Shown here one piece after another: positions 1 through 8,058 of a DNA stretch of 36,533 bases. The stretch is taken from assembly GCA_030693705.1 (NCBI GenBank), contig JAUYAB010000092.1:1-36533 (forward strand), written 5' to 3'. The stretch is from Ignavibacteria bacterium (lineage in GTDB: Bacteria > Bacteroidota > Ignavibacteria > Ignavibacteriales > Ignavibacteriaceae). Numbering within the stretch: the stretch's first letter is position 1; each line of letters starts with the position of its first letter. The position numbers were made by a program, and so were the translations under genes. The notes under the pieces are model-generated. The model had not been told where the DNA came from and searched no databases. It saw nothing but the letters and a program-made list of their open reading frames with translations.

Positions 1-497
1 TCCTTGATGAAAGAGATTATCTTCAATACGGAATTGAAGGATTAAGTGAGGCGATCGACCGTTTTGATCCCGAATACGGAACAAAATTTGAAACCTATGC
101 AATAAAAAGAATCCGTGGAAAGATTATTGATGAACTGAGAAAACTTCAGAAAAAACCGAGAGTTTTTAACAGCGCAAACGATGAAGTTATTTATACCAAC
201 ATTCCGCTTAGCCACACATCGGATGATGAAGAAGGATATTCGTTAGAAGAAATTATTCCGAACGACTCTATTCTTCCGGATGAATCGCTGGAAAAGCAAG
301 AAATGAAAGAATTTCTAATCGCAGCTATCAACAAATTACCGGAACGCGACCGGCAGATTATCAGCCTCTACTATTACGAAAATCTTGGCTATAAAGAGAT
401 TGCTCAAGTGCTTAACATAACCGTATCGAGAGTTTCGCAAGTTCATACACGCATCATTGAATCTCTAAAATCTAAATTGGCATTTACTACAGTATAA
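1..497 (+). CDS. fliA: Flagellar sigma factor FliA (sigma-28), 3' part
   Basis: The gene enters from the left edge; the readable frame begins at base 3 with LDERDYLQYGIEGL and no start is in the window. It directs RNA polymerase to late flagellar and motility promoters. Visible are the end of sigma region 2 (AIDRFDPEYGTKFETYAIKR, the -10 and melting segment), a region 3 stretch with RGKIIDELRKLQ and SLEEIIPND, and a region 4 helix-turn-helix (LPERDRQIISLYYYENLGYKE followed by ITVSRVSQVHTRI) that would read the -35 element. The dense flagellar operon that follows 4 nt later supports FliA over a general stress or sporulation sigma factor of the same family (WhiG, SigF). About 165 residues are present, roughly two thirds of a typical FliA. 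Confidence 0.88.
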   Translation, partial: LDERDYLQYGIEGLSEAIDRFDPEYGTKFETYAIKRIRGKIIDELRKLQKKPRVFNSANDEVIYTNIPLSHTSDDEEGYSLEEIIPNDSILPDESLEKQEMKEFLIAAINKLPERDRQIISLYYYENLGYKEIAQVLNITVSRVSQVHTRIIESLKSKLAFTTV

Positions 498-501
498 GAC
501 T

Positions 502-1368
502 ATGATAGAAGTAGAAACCCGCTCAAATTATTATAAGAACTTTCTTCGCAACGTTCAGAACTTGCCTTCAGTTCCTTATCTGATGATCGAAGTAACAAAA
601 TTGTTGGATAACTCGAATACCAGCGCTTCGGAATTGGGTTTGGTTATCAGCAGAGATCAAGGACTTGTTGCAAAAATTTTAACGGTTGCTAATTCTCCTC
701 TTTACGGGTTGCCGCGAAGAGTTTCCACAATTGAATTTGCCATTGTTATTCTTGGGTTCGATCATATTAAAAATATTGTTATCGCTCTTTCCATGATTGA
801 AGCATTTAAGAATTTAACCGAGAAATCGTGGAACAAAAAAGCATTTTGGGTGCATTCTTTAGTTACCGCTGCGGCTGCAAAAAGAGTTGCCGATGATATT
901 GGATACCCGAAGTCAGGTGAAGCGTTTACTGCCGGACTGCTGCACGATTTAGGTATCTCTGTTATCCAGCGTTACTTCAAAGAAGAATTTGTCGCAATTT
1001 GTGATTTAGTTGAAAATCAGCAGATGCGATATGTTAACGCCGAAGCGCAAATTCTCGGCATCACGCATCAAGAGATCGGTGCTTTTCTGGCAGAAAAATG
1101 GAATCTCCCGAAAATTTTAAGCGACTCTATGTTGAACCATCACGAACCATCGAAAAACAGAGGCGATAATGTTCTTTCTGCAATTATACACCTCGCAGAT
1201 TTTATGACCCAAAAATTCGGAATCGGAAATTTTAGTTGGGATGAAAATTTTGAGTTGGATGAAGGGATCATCCCGATCTTAAGACTTGGAAACCTTGATT
1301 ACTTGAACAAATTTATTGACAGCTACGAAACTTTATTTAAACATCAAATAGAATCACTAAAAATTTAA
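502..1368 (+). CDS. HDOD domain protein, first of a tandem pair
   Basis: This 288-residue protein consists almost entirely of one HDOD domain. Visible marks are the early NLPSVPYLMIEVTKLL segment, ISRDQGLVAKILTVANSPLYG at about residues 50-70, the hydrophobic ILGFDHIKN helix, and AGLLHDLG at 144-151, which keeps an H-D pair. HDOD proteins are HD-superfamily relatives that generally lack confirmed phosphodiesterase activity and act in signal transduction, often beside receiver domains and motility genes. No receiver or other output domain is fused here. The gene begins 4 nt after fliA and ends 5 nt before a closely related paralogue, so it is almost certainly co-transcribed with flagellar genes. 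A role in motility or surface signalling is inferred from context only. Confidence 0.88.
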   Translation: MIEVETRSNYYKNFLRNVQNLPSVPYLMIEVTKLLDNSNTSASELGLVISRDQGLVAKILTVANSPLYGLPRRVSTIEFAIVILGFDHIKNIVIALSMIEAFKNLTEKSWNKKAFWVHSLVTAAAAKRVADDIGYPKSGEAFTAGLLHDLGISVIQRYFKEEFVAICDLVENQQMRYVNAEAQILGITHQEIGAFLAEKWNLPKILSDSMLNHHEPSKNRGDNVLSAIIHLADFMTQKFGIGNFSWDENFELDEGIIPILRLGNLDYLNKFIDSYETLFKHQIESLKI

Positions 1369-1373
1369 CTCTT

Positions 1374-2255
1374 ATGGAAATTATTACAACCCAAACTCAG
1401 CGAAGAACAAAAACCGAAATGGTATTGGCAAATATTTTTAAACTGCCGCCAATTCCAAAAGTGCTTTTAGAAGCCTCCAAAATTTTAGATTCGAAAGCTC
1501 CGAAATCTAAATTGCTTGTTGATGTTATTTCTAAAGACCAAAGCCTTGTTACCAAAGTTTTAAGCATTGCCAATTCTCCTTTATTCGGCTTGCAAAGAAA
1601 AGTTACATCTATGGATTTTGCAATTTTAGTTCTCGGTTTCAGCGAACTTAAAAAAATTATTTCAGCTCTTTCGGTCATCGAAACATTTAAAAATAAAACC
1701 GATAAATATCTCGATCAAAAAGAATTTTGGCTTCACTCATTTCTTACCGGAAGCATCTCGGAAAAAATTGCCGAAGACGTTGGTTTCCAGGTTAAAGGTG
1801 AAGCTTTCCTCGCCGGCTTTTTACACGATATGGGCGTTGCAGTAATCCACCGGTTTTTCCATTCAAGCTTTGTTACTATTTCCGAATTGCAGGAAAATTC
1901 AGGATTAAGTTTGCTTGAAGCGGAAACAGAAGTGCTTGGAATGGACCATGCCGAGATAGGAAGTTTTCTTGCCGAAAATTGGAATTTCCCCACATCATTG
2001 TGCGACGTTATTAGATATCATCACGCCCCAAATGAATCGTTGAGCAATTTTCTTTTGGCTTCAATTATTCATCTCGCAGATTTCACTACAAAGCATTTTA
2101 ACGTGGGACAGTTTGCAGTTGATAAGAATTTAGAACTTGACATGGAGGTAATGAAGAATATGAGAATACACTCCGAAGATGAACTGAACACATTTATTTC
2201 CGGTTATGATACTTTCCTTTTAGAACAATCTGAAGCGGTAAGGTATTTAAGTTGA
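1374..2255 (+). CDS. HDOD domain protein, second of a tandem pair
   Basis: This 293-residue HDOD protein is a clear tandem duplicate of its upstream neighbour: KVLSIANSPLFGLQRKVTSM and AILVLGFSELKKIISALSVI align with the same segments there, and AGFLHDMG keeps the H-D pair. Like the neighbour it has no fused receiver, so any input must come through a partner. Its stop codon overlaps the TTG start of the next gene by four bases (TTGA at 2252-2255), a typical sign of translational coupling to the degenerate kinase-like protein that follows. The pair may form a heterodimer or respond to different inputs; the sequence does not decide this. Family assignment is firm and function is unknown. Confidence 0.87.
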   Translation: MEIITTQTQRRTKTEMVLANIFKLPPIPKVLLEASKILDSKAPKSKLLVDVISKDQSLVTKVLSIANSPLFGLQRKVTSMDFAILVLGFSELKKIISALSVIETFKNKTDKYLDQKEFWLHSFLTGSISEKIAEDVGFQVKGEAFLAGFLHDMGVAVIHRFFHSSFVTISELQENSGLSLLEAETEVLGMDHAEIGSFLAENWNFPTSLCDVIRYHHAPNESLSNFLLASIIHLADFTTKHFNVGQFAVDKNLELDMEVMKNMRIHSEDELNTFISGYDTFLLEQSEAVRYLS

Positions 2256-3556
2256 GAGTAATTAAAAACAATAGAGTCCGCTGCGAATCTTTTTCGAGCT
2301 CGCTTCCCTCATTCACAAAAGCGATAGGAACCGTAAAGCCAAGATTTGTGCAAGTTGTTGCCGCAAAGCCGATTGAGTCGGCAGAAAATTTGCCGCAAAT
2401 GCTTAAAAAGATTTCGTTGTTTGAAAAAGTGATTAAAAACAGCAGCGATGCTAAACAAATTATTCTGAAGGTAAATGAATTCTTAAAAGGAGTTGTTGAT
2501 TTTGACGAAGCAGATCTTTTTTTCTTCGATGATTTCAGATTAAAACTTATTTCGGTAGTTGAACCGCAAAATCTTCAAACAACTGAATTTATTAACCGTG
2601 TGTTCACCGAAGGAATTTTGGATTGGGTGTTAAAAGAAAATAAACCGCAAGTAATTCCCGACTTAAGAAAAGTAAGCAGCGCAGGTTCTAAATCAAATTA
2701 TATTTTATTCCCGGTAGGCGAGGGAAAAGAACCTAAGGGAGTTTTTACTCTTTTAACTAAACCAACCTACAAATACGAAGACAGTTTTGAAGTCCAGTTC
2801 GTTCAGCTTGTATTAAATATTGCCGTTCCTAAAATCGAATTAATTAAAAAAGATGAAGAACTGAAATCAACTTACCACGAACTTCACGTGTATCAATCAA
2901 AGTTATCAAACGATTTCAGACTTTCGGCAATTGGAGAATTAACTTCAGGTTTGGCGGAAGATATTTTGTCGCCGTTGCAGGTAATTTTAAGTACCGCTGA
3001 TTATTTACAGACTGACGAGGAAACTTCCGGCAATAAAAATTTGAATGTAATTAAACAGCAAGTAAAGAGAGTTGAAACCGTTGTTAACCGTCTGGTAAAA
3101 TTTGCCGATATGAACGACAACCGCCTTGAAATTAAACCTTGCCGTTTAGATGAAGTGATTAACGATTATCACAATTTTATCAGTTCGTCTTTGCAAGCCG
3201 CTAATATCGAATGCATTCTTAATCTCGGCGAAAATATTCCTTCCGTGCTTAGCCATCAAGATTATTTAACGCACTTATTAACTACAATTTTTGGAATGAT
3301 AAAAATCTCCGCAACAAACGGCGGCGGTATTTTAATCCAAACAAAATATAATAACGGATTTGTAATTGTAAGGATCGTTACTACTGCGTTCATTCAAAAT
3401 TTAACCAAAGATTTAATAACAAGTAATGATGACCTGAACATAAAAATGATCACCCACCTGATGCAAAAGCATCAAGGAAGTGTTGAATTTGACGCTAACG
3501 AATTAACAGGATCATCAATTGTGTTAACCTTTCCATTAAAGAAAAAAATAAGATGA
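2252..3556 (+). CDS. GAF plus degenerate histidine kinase-like protein (pseudokinase)
   Basis: This 434-residue protein starts at TTG, coupled to the upstream stop. Residues about 55-200 look like a GAF sensor domain. Residues 221-290 match a HisKA dimerisation helix pair (SAIGELTSGLAEDILSPLQV), but the phosphorylated His of the usual AHEINNPL motif is Glu236, followed by Asp237. The C-terminal part keeps the ATPase-domain outline (HLLTTIFGMIKIS in the N-box position, a final GSSIVLTFPLK strand) but shows no N-box Asn, no DxGxG and no GxGLGL lid. It therefore probably cannot autophosphorylate and may act as a scaffold, a sensor or a partner of another kinase. It lies between two HDOD genes and a membrane protein in the flagellar operon. 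A sequencing error is unlikely, since the whole frame is open and diverged. Confidence 0.8.
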   Translation: MRVIKNNRVRCESFSSSLPSFTKAIGTVKPRFVQVVAAKPIESAENLPQMLKKISLFEKVIKNSSDAKQIILKVNEFLKGVVDFDEADLFFFDDFRLKLISVVEPQNLQTTEFINRVFTEGILDWVLKENKPQVIPDLRKVSSAGSKSNYILFPVGEGKEPKGVFTLLTKPTYKYEDSFEVQFVQLVLNIAVPKIELIKKDEELKSTYHELHVYQSKLSNDFRLSAIGELTSGLAEDILSPLQVILSTADYLQTDEETSGNKNLNVIKQQVKRVETVVNRLVKFADMNDNRLEIKPCRLDEVINDYHNFISSSLQAANIECILNLGENIPSVLSHQDYLTHLLTTIFGMIKISATNGGGILIQTKYNNGFVIVRIVTTAFIQNLTKDLITSNDDLNIKMITHLMQKHQGSVEFDANELTGSSIVLTFPLKKKIR

Positions 3557-4179
3557 GATACTTACAACTTTTTATATTTCTTTTAGCGTTGGTTTTCTCC
3601 TCGGCTACGGCGCAAAGTTTAAATGCAACGTCAGTTTCCATTTCAGATACTTCAATGCAGGCTTCCAGCGGAGAAGAGGAAGTAGACGTAGCCGGTATGG
3701 TTGATAAGCAAATAGCGATAGCACAAGCAAAACAATGGGAGAATAAAGTACAACCTGTTGTACAGCAAAAAAATGTTTCTTCAATTTCTAAGAACGAGAT
3801 CGAAAGTAATTGGTTTGTATCTTTTGTTACGTGGCTTGGTTTGAGTCCGGAAACGCTAATAAGAATTGAAATCATTTTGGTTTCAGCGCTGTTGGTTTTT
3901 GGAAGCGTGGTTACGCGCAGATTGGTGTTAAAGCGCAAAGGGAAATCCAATAAACTGAGATCAAATATTCAATCGCTTAGACTTGAAAAATCGGTCGTTA
4001 AAAAAGAAACTAAGTTGAAAAACATCCGTGAAAATTTGTTAAAGAGTTCCATTTATTTAAGTAATGCGGAAGGTTCACTAACGCAAAAAGCGAAGGAATT
4101 AAATATCGCTAAAGGAGAAATTATCCTGGCGGCAAAAATTAAATCCTATGAACTTTCAATCTGTTCGAACGAAAGGTAA
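3553..4179 (+). CDS. Unassigned exported, single-TM protein in the flagellar operon
   Basis: I do not recognise this 208-residue family. The start overlaps the previous stop (ATGA, 3553-3556). It has a probable signal peptide (MRYLQLFIFLLALVFSSATA, then QS), an acidic and polar exported stretch to about residue 95, one transmembrane helix near 101-120 (IEIILVSALLVFGSVV), then a strongly basic cytoplasmic tail (RRLVLKRKGK) with helical, Lys/Glu-rich sequence to the end. That layout (short outer part, one TM, basic inner tail) resembles FliO of the flagellar export gate, but no FliO motif is visible and fliP/fliQ are not adjacent, so this is only a shape comparison. Placement just before flgF suggests a structural or assembly role. 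Confidence 0.7.
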   Translation: MRYLQLFIFLLALVFSSATAQSLNATSVSISDTSMQASSGEEEVDVAGMVDKQIAIAQAKQWENKVQPVVQQKNVSSISKNEIESNWFVSFVTWLGLSPETLIRIEIILVSALLVFGSVVTRRLVLKRKGKSNKLRSNIQSLRLEKSVVKKETKLKNIRENLLKSSIYLSNAEGSLTQKAKELNIAKGEIILAAKIKSYELSICSNER

Positions 4180-4197
4180 CCGGGAAGGAATACGATT

Positions 4198-4908
4198 ATG
4201 GTTAATGGAATTTATCACATTGCACGAAGTCTCAACTCAAAAATTAAAAGCATCGACGTGCTTGCGAATAACCTTGCCAACATTAACTCAACCGGATTTA
4301 AGAAACAAATTCCGTTTCAAGAATATTTAAATAAAAACGATGAGATTCAGGTTAAGCAAACAACCGATTACGGACAGGGAGAAGTAATCCTTTCTGCAAA
4401 TCCGCTTGATATAGCTATCTCCGGTGACGGTTATTTTCTTCTAAAGACCGATAACGGAACCGAACTGACCAGGAACGGAAAATTTCATATTTCCGAAGAC
4501 GGATTTTTAGTTAACGGCAACGGCGATAAAGTTCTCGGCAATAACGGTGAGATCAGTTTTAGTGATTTAATGGAAACCGACAATCCTTCTATCACCATTT
4601 CTAAAACAGGTGAAATTAAAATAGGTGAAACAAATGTTGATTCTTTGGCGGTTGTGAATTTGGAAAATCCGCAAGATGCAATTAGAACATCCGACTCAAA
4701 CTTTGCTGTTCCAAATGATAATTACACAACCGCTTCGCCGCAAAATTATGAGATCGTTCAAGGGTATTTGGAAGAATCAAACGTTAATCCGATTCTTGAA
4801 ATGCAAACGATGATAGAAACCAACAAAGATTATGAATCGGCTTATAAAATAATGCGCTACCTGGATCAAACGATGGAAAAATCTAACCAAATTGGAAGAG
4901 TTTACTAA
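4198..4908 (+). CDS. flgF: Flagellar basal-body rod protein FlgF
   Basis: FlgF is a proximal rod component of the flagellar axial structure, exported by the flagellar type III apparatus. The 236-residue protein has the N-terminal rod signature (IKSIDVLANNLANINSTGFK), the central FlgE/F/G core (PLDIAISGDGYFLLKTDNG, then ELTRNGKFHISEDGFLV), and the C-terminal rod helix with VQGYLEESNVNPILEMQTMI. A GGAAGGA-like ribosome site lies 8-15 nt before the ATG at 4198. It is followed 12 nt later by flgG, its usual partner. FlgF is distinguished from FlgG by the shorter length, the VNGIY start and the gene order. There is nothing odd in the sequence. Confidence 0.95.
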   Translation: MVNGIYHIARSLNSKIKSIDVLANNLANINSTGFKKQIPFQEYLNKNDEIQVKQTTDYGQGEVILSANPLDIAISGDGYFLLKTDNGTELTRNGKFHISEDGFLVNGNGDKVLGNNGEISFSDLMETDNPSITISKTGEIKIGETNVDSLAVVNLENPQDAIRTSDSNFAVPNDNYTTASPQNYEIVQGYLEESNVNPILEMQTMIETNKDYESAYKIMRYLDQTMEKSNQIGRVY

Positions 4909-4920
4909 AGGAAAATAATT

Positions 4921-5718
4921 ATGTCTACACGTGCCTTAAGAACAGCAGCCTCCGGTTTGTATGCCCAGCAGCTAAACGTTGAAGTTATCTCCAACAATAT
5001 TGCCAACGTAAACACAACCGGGTTCAAAAAAAATAAAGCTGAATTTCAGGATTTGATGTATCAAGAAGTTCAAATCAATCCAACGCAGGCTTCGGATGCA
5101 TTAGCTCAGTCTACTCCATCGGCAAAGATCCAAGTTGGAAACGGAGTTCAATCAACTTCGACACAGAAAATCTTTAAGCAAGGTGATGTTGTTGCTTCCG
5201 GGAACCAGTTGGATATGGCGATCCAAGGTGACGGACTTTTTCAAGTTCGCAAATCTGACGGCACAATCGTTTACACAAGAGACGGATCCTTCAAAATAAA
5301 TTCCGAAGGGAAGTTAGTTACTTCCGGCGGGTATCTTCTCGATCCTGAAATTAGTCTCACCGATAATGTTCAGAGTATTTCAATAAGCCGAGACGGATCG
5401 GTCGATGTTTTGGAAAACGATGGAAGAACTACCACGCTTGGAACAATCGAACTTGCCAAATTTATGAATCCATCCGGTTTATTGGCGCTTGGTGATAATT
5501 TATACGCCGAAACCGAATCTTCCGGTGTGCCGATTTTAGGAACTGCCGGTTCAAAAGGATTTGGAGAAATTAATCAAGGTTTTCTTGAGTCTTCCAACGT
5601 TGATATCGTTGAGGAAATGGTTGCCATGATCACTGCGCAGAGAGCGTATGAAATCAACTCCAAAACGGTGAAGACAGTTGAAGAAATGATGACGATGGCG
5701 AACAACTTAAAAACATAA
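4921..5718 (+). CDS. flgG: Flagellar distal rod protein FlgG
   Basis: FlgG forms the distal rod that passes through the P and L rings. The 265-residue protein has the classic length and motifs: MSTRALRTAASGLYAQQLNV, then ISNNIANVNTTGFKKNKAEF with QDLMYQ, the core PLDMAIQG-like segment (GNQLDMAIQGDGLFQVRKSD), RDGSFKINSEGKLVTSGGYL, and the C-terminal QGFLESSNVDIVEEMVAMI with TAQRAYEINSKTV. It lies between flgF and flgA in the standard rod-ring gene order. No truncation or unusual residue is seen. Confidence 0.97.
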   Translation: MSTRALRTAASGLYAQQLNVEVISNNIANVNTTGFKKNKAEFQDLMYQEVQINPTQASDALAQSTPSAKIQVGNGVQSTSTQKIFKQGDVVASGNQLDMAIQGDGLFQVRKSDGTIVYTRDGSFKINSEGKLVTSGGYLLDPEISLTDNVQSISISRDGSVDVLENDGRTTTLGTIELAKFMNPSGLLALGDNLYAETESSGVPILGTAGSKGFGEINQGFLESSNVDIVEEMVAMITAQRAYEINSKTVKTVEEMMTMANNLKT

Positions 5719-5727
5719 CATTTTAAA

Positions 5728-6375
5728 ATGATGCTTTATCTCTTAAATATTATCATACTTTTTTCGTTAAACGGAAATGAATTCCGTGATGAACTAAAAG
5801 ATTATTTAACGAGACAACTTACTATGTACGATAGTTTTGACTATGAAATTATGCAAATGCCGAAAGATTATTCTTCTATATCGATTGAACAAGGAACAGC
5901 CTTAAACCTTAACCGGAATATTGTTTCGGTTCCGGTTTTGCTTGTTAAAGAAAACAAGAAAAGTGAATCACTTGTAAAAGTGAAACTTCATCTTTATAAA
6001 AAAGTTGTTACGGTTAGGAATAAGATCGAAAGTAAAACTGACCTTAATTCTTCTGAATTTGATTTGAAAACTTTGGATGTTTCGCTTCTTAAAGGAACGC
6101 CGTTCTTTTCCTTAGATGAGGTTTCTTCATTCAGAACAAAAATAAAATTGAATTCCGGCTCAATCTTAATTCACGAAGCGCTTGAAGCTAAACCGGTGAT
6201 TAAAAGCGGTGATCTGGTGAAAGCAAGTTTAACAAATGGAAACGTAACGATCACGATAGAAGCGAATGCGCGTCAAGAAGGCGCCGTTGGTGATCTTATC
6301 AGAGTTGTTACGCAGAATAAAAAACAATACAGAGCTAAAGTTGTAGATCAAACAAATGTAAATATCCTTGAGTAA
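5728..6375 (+). CDS. flgA: P-ring assembly chaperone FlgA
   Basis: FlgA is a periplasmic chaperone needed for FlgI P-ring assembly. The 215-residue protein begins with a hydrophobic export segment (MMLYLLNIIILFSLN) and ends with the SAF-type FlgA domain: pairs such as KPVIKSGDLVKASLTNGNVT and ANARQEGAVGDLIRVVTQNK, followed by YRAKVVDQTNV, match the conserved last 70 residues of the family. The N-terminal half is poorly conserved, as is usual. It sits 9 nt after flgG and just before flgH and flgI, whose products it helps assemble. Confidence 0.9.
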   Translation: MMLYLLNIIILFSLNGNEFRDELKDYLTRQLTMYDSFDYEIMQMPKDYSSISIEQGTALNLNRNIVSVPVLLVKENKKSESLVKVKLHLYKKVVTVRNKIESKTDLNSSEFDLKTLDVSLLKGTPFFSLDEVSSFRTKIKLNSGSILIHEALEAKPVIKSGDLVKASLTNGNVTITIEANARQEGAVGDLIRVVTQNKKQYRAKVVDQTNVNILE

Positions 6376-6379
6376 ACTT

Positions 6380-6955
6380 ATGAAACATATTTTAACCTTC
6401 AGTTTTGTGTTAGTGATTTCAGCCTTTATTTATCCGCAGGAAATGAGACAGAACTCTTTTAAATCTCTCTTCTCGGATGAGAAAGCAAATAAGATAGGAG
6501 ATGCAATAACCATTCTTGTTGTTGAATCTTCTCAAGCTTCCAATAATGCGGAAACTCAAGCGGCAAGATCAAGTTCACTTAGCTTAAGTGGAAAAGGACA
6601 AGCCGGAAAAACAACACTTCCCACGGTTGATCTTGGACTTGGGACAAATAACGATTTTACCGGTTCCGGCTCTACCAAAACAACCGGAATGATCCGCACT
6701 AAAATTAGCGCAACGATTGATTCAGTTTTAAGAAATGGAAATCTTCTTGTTCGCGGAAGCAGAAAAATTAAAATTAACGGTGAAGAACAAATTGTAAAGA
6801 TTAAAGGAATTGTAAGACTCTCCGATATCGCAGCAGATAATTCAGTTCTCTCATATAATATTTCAGAGGCGGAGATTGAGTTTTCCGGCAGCGGATTGAT
6901 CGAACGCTCACAAAGTCCCGGTTGGTTAACAAAAATATTTCACATGCTTTTTTAG
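6380..6955 (+). CDS. flgH: Flagellar L-ring protein FlgH, without a lipobox
   Basis: FlgH forms the outer-membrane L ring around the rod. Family marks are SLFSDEKANKIGDAITILVV, ESSQASNNAETQA, the Gly/Ser-rich middle, FTGSGSTKTTGMIRTKISAT, GNLLVRGSRKIKINGEEQIV and the terminal SGSGLIERSQSPGWLTKIF. I chose the ATG at 6380, four bases after the flgA stop; an upstream in-frame TTG at 6368 would add four residues and overlap flgA. Neither has a clear ribosome site. The export signal MKHILTFSFVLVISAFIYPQ contains no Cys, and there is none near it, so the lipid attachment usual in proteobacterial FlgH seems to be missing. Confidence 0.94.
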   Translation: MKHILTFSFVLVISAFIYPQEMRQNSFKSLFSDEKANKIGDAITILVVESSQASNNAETQAARSSSLSLSGKGQAGKTTLPTVDLGLGTNNDFTGSGSTKTTGMIRTKISATIDSVLRNGNLLVRGSRKIKINGEEQIVKIKGIVRLSDIAADNSVLSYNISEAEIEFSGSGLIERSQSPGWLTKIFHMLF

Positions 6956-6962
6956 GCTTTCT

Positions 6963-8057
6963 ATGAAAAAATTATTTTTAATATCGTTGCTCCTTCTTTC
7001 TTTCTCGGCAGAAAATTACAGCCAGAGGATAAAGGATATCGCTTATCTTGGCGGCGAAAATTCGGAACAAATCTTAGGTTATGGTTTAATTGTTGGTCTT
7101 AGCGGAACAGGCGACAGTCATCGCTCGATTTTTACAATTCAATCGATAACAAGCATGCTTAAAAGATTCGGCATAACCGTTCCGCAAGCAGATCTGAAAA
7201 CAAAAAACGTTGCCGCCGTTATGGTAACAGCCACATTAAACGCTTATCTAAAAGCCGGAGCTAAGTTTGACGTAAATGTTTCTTCACTTGGAGACGCTAC
7301 AAGTCTTCTTGGCGGAACGCTGCTGATGACGCCTCTTTCCGGTATAGATGGAAATGTTTACGGTTATGCGCAGGGTTCTATCTCAGTCGGCGGATATGAC
7401 ATTAGCACCCCGACCGGTGGACGAGTTGCGAGAAATTCGACCTTAGCAGGAAGAATTCCACGCGGCGGTTTATTGCAGATCGAAGTTCCCGCGCCTGTTT
7501 TGACTTCGGATGAGATAAGTGTTTTCTTAAAAGATCCCGACATGACAACCTCAAATAATATTTCAAACGCAATTAATGCAAAGTTTGGCGCAAGCACCGC
7601 GTTGGCAAGTGATGCCGCTGAAATAAAAGTAAAAGTTCCTGCTGATAAGCAAGCGAACATGGTGGCATTTTTGGCGGAACTTGAAGGTCTGACAGTTGAA
7701 ATTGATTATGCTGCAAAAGTAGTTTTAAATGAAAGAACCGGCACGGTAGTTTCAGGAAGCAATGTTAAAATTCAATCGGTAACTATTTCGCACGGCGGAC
7801 TAAATCTCTCGATAAAATCTTACCCCGTAATTTCTCAACCCGGCGCTTTTTCAAACGGAACGACCGCAGTGTTTAATAATCTGGTTCCTTACGCTTCGCA
7901 GGATTCTTCCAACACCATAGCGATCCAGGGCGCATCAAATGTGCAGGAAGTAGCCGCCGCATTAAATTCGTTAAAAGTTTCACCGAAAGATATTATTGCA
8001 ATTTTCCAGGCATTAAAAGAATCAGGAGCATTAATTGCTGAATTAGTGATCATCTAA
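6963..8057 (+). CDS. flgI: Flagellar P-ring protein FlgI
   Basis: FlgI polymerises into the periplasmic P ring. The 364-residue protein carries a signal peptide (MKKLFLISLLLLSFSAENYS) and family landmarks in order: RIKDIAYLGGENSEQILGYG, LIVGLSGTGDS, the NVAAVMVTATLNAY strand, DVNVSSLGDATSLLGGTLL, the GRIPRGGLLQIEVP turn, VVLNERTGTVVSGSNVKI, and a C-terminal VAAALNSLKVSPKDIIAIFQ then ALKESGALIAELVII. Length and motifs are standard. It follows flgH by 7 nt and precedes flgJ by 1 nt. Confidence 0.97.
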   Translation: MKKLFLISLLLLSFSAENYSQRIKDIAYLGGENSEQILGYGLIVGLSGTGDSHRSIFTIQSITSMLKRFGITVPQADLKTKNVAAVMVTATLNAYLKAGAKFDVNVSSLGDATSLLGGTLLMTPLSGIDGNVYGYAQGSISVGGYDISTPTGGRVARNSTLAGRIPRGGLLQIEVPAPVLTSDEISVFLKDPDMTTSNNISNAINAKFGASTALASDAAEIKVKVPADKQANMVAFLAELEGLTVEIDYAAKVVLNERTGTVVSGSNVKIQSVTISHGGLNLSIKSYPVISQPGAFSNGTTAVFNNLVPYASQDSSNTIAIQGASNVQEVAAALNSLKVSPKDIIAIFQALKESGALIAELVII

Positions 8058-8058
8058 A

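Noticed and set aside
4148-4330. 60-codon plus frame across the flgF start
   Set aside because: Out-of-frame shadow of flgF, which has a good ribosome site and clear homology.
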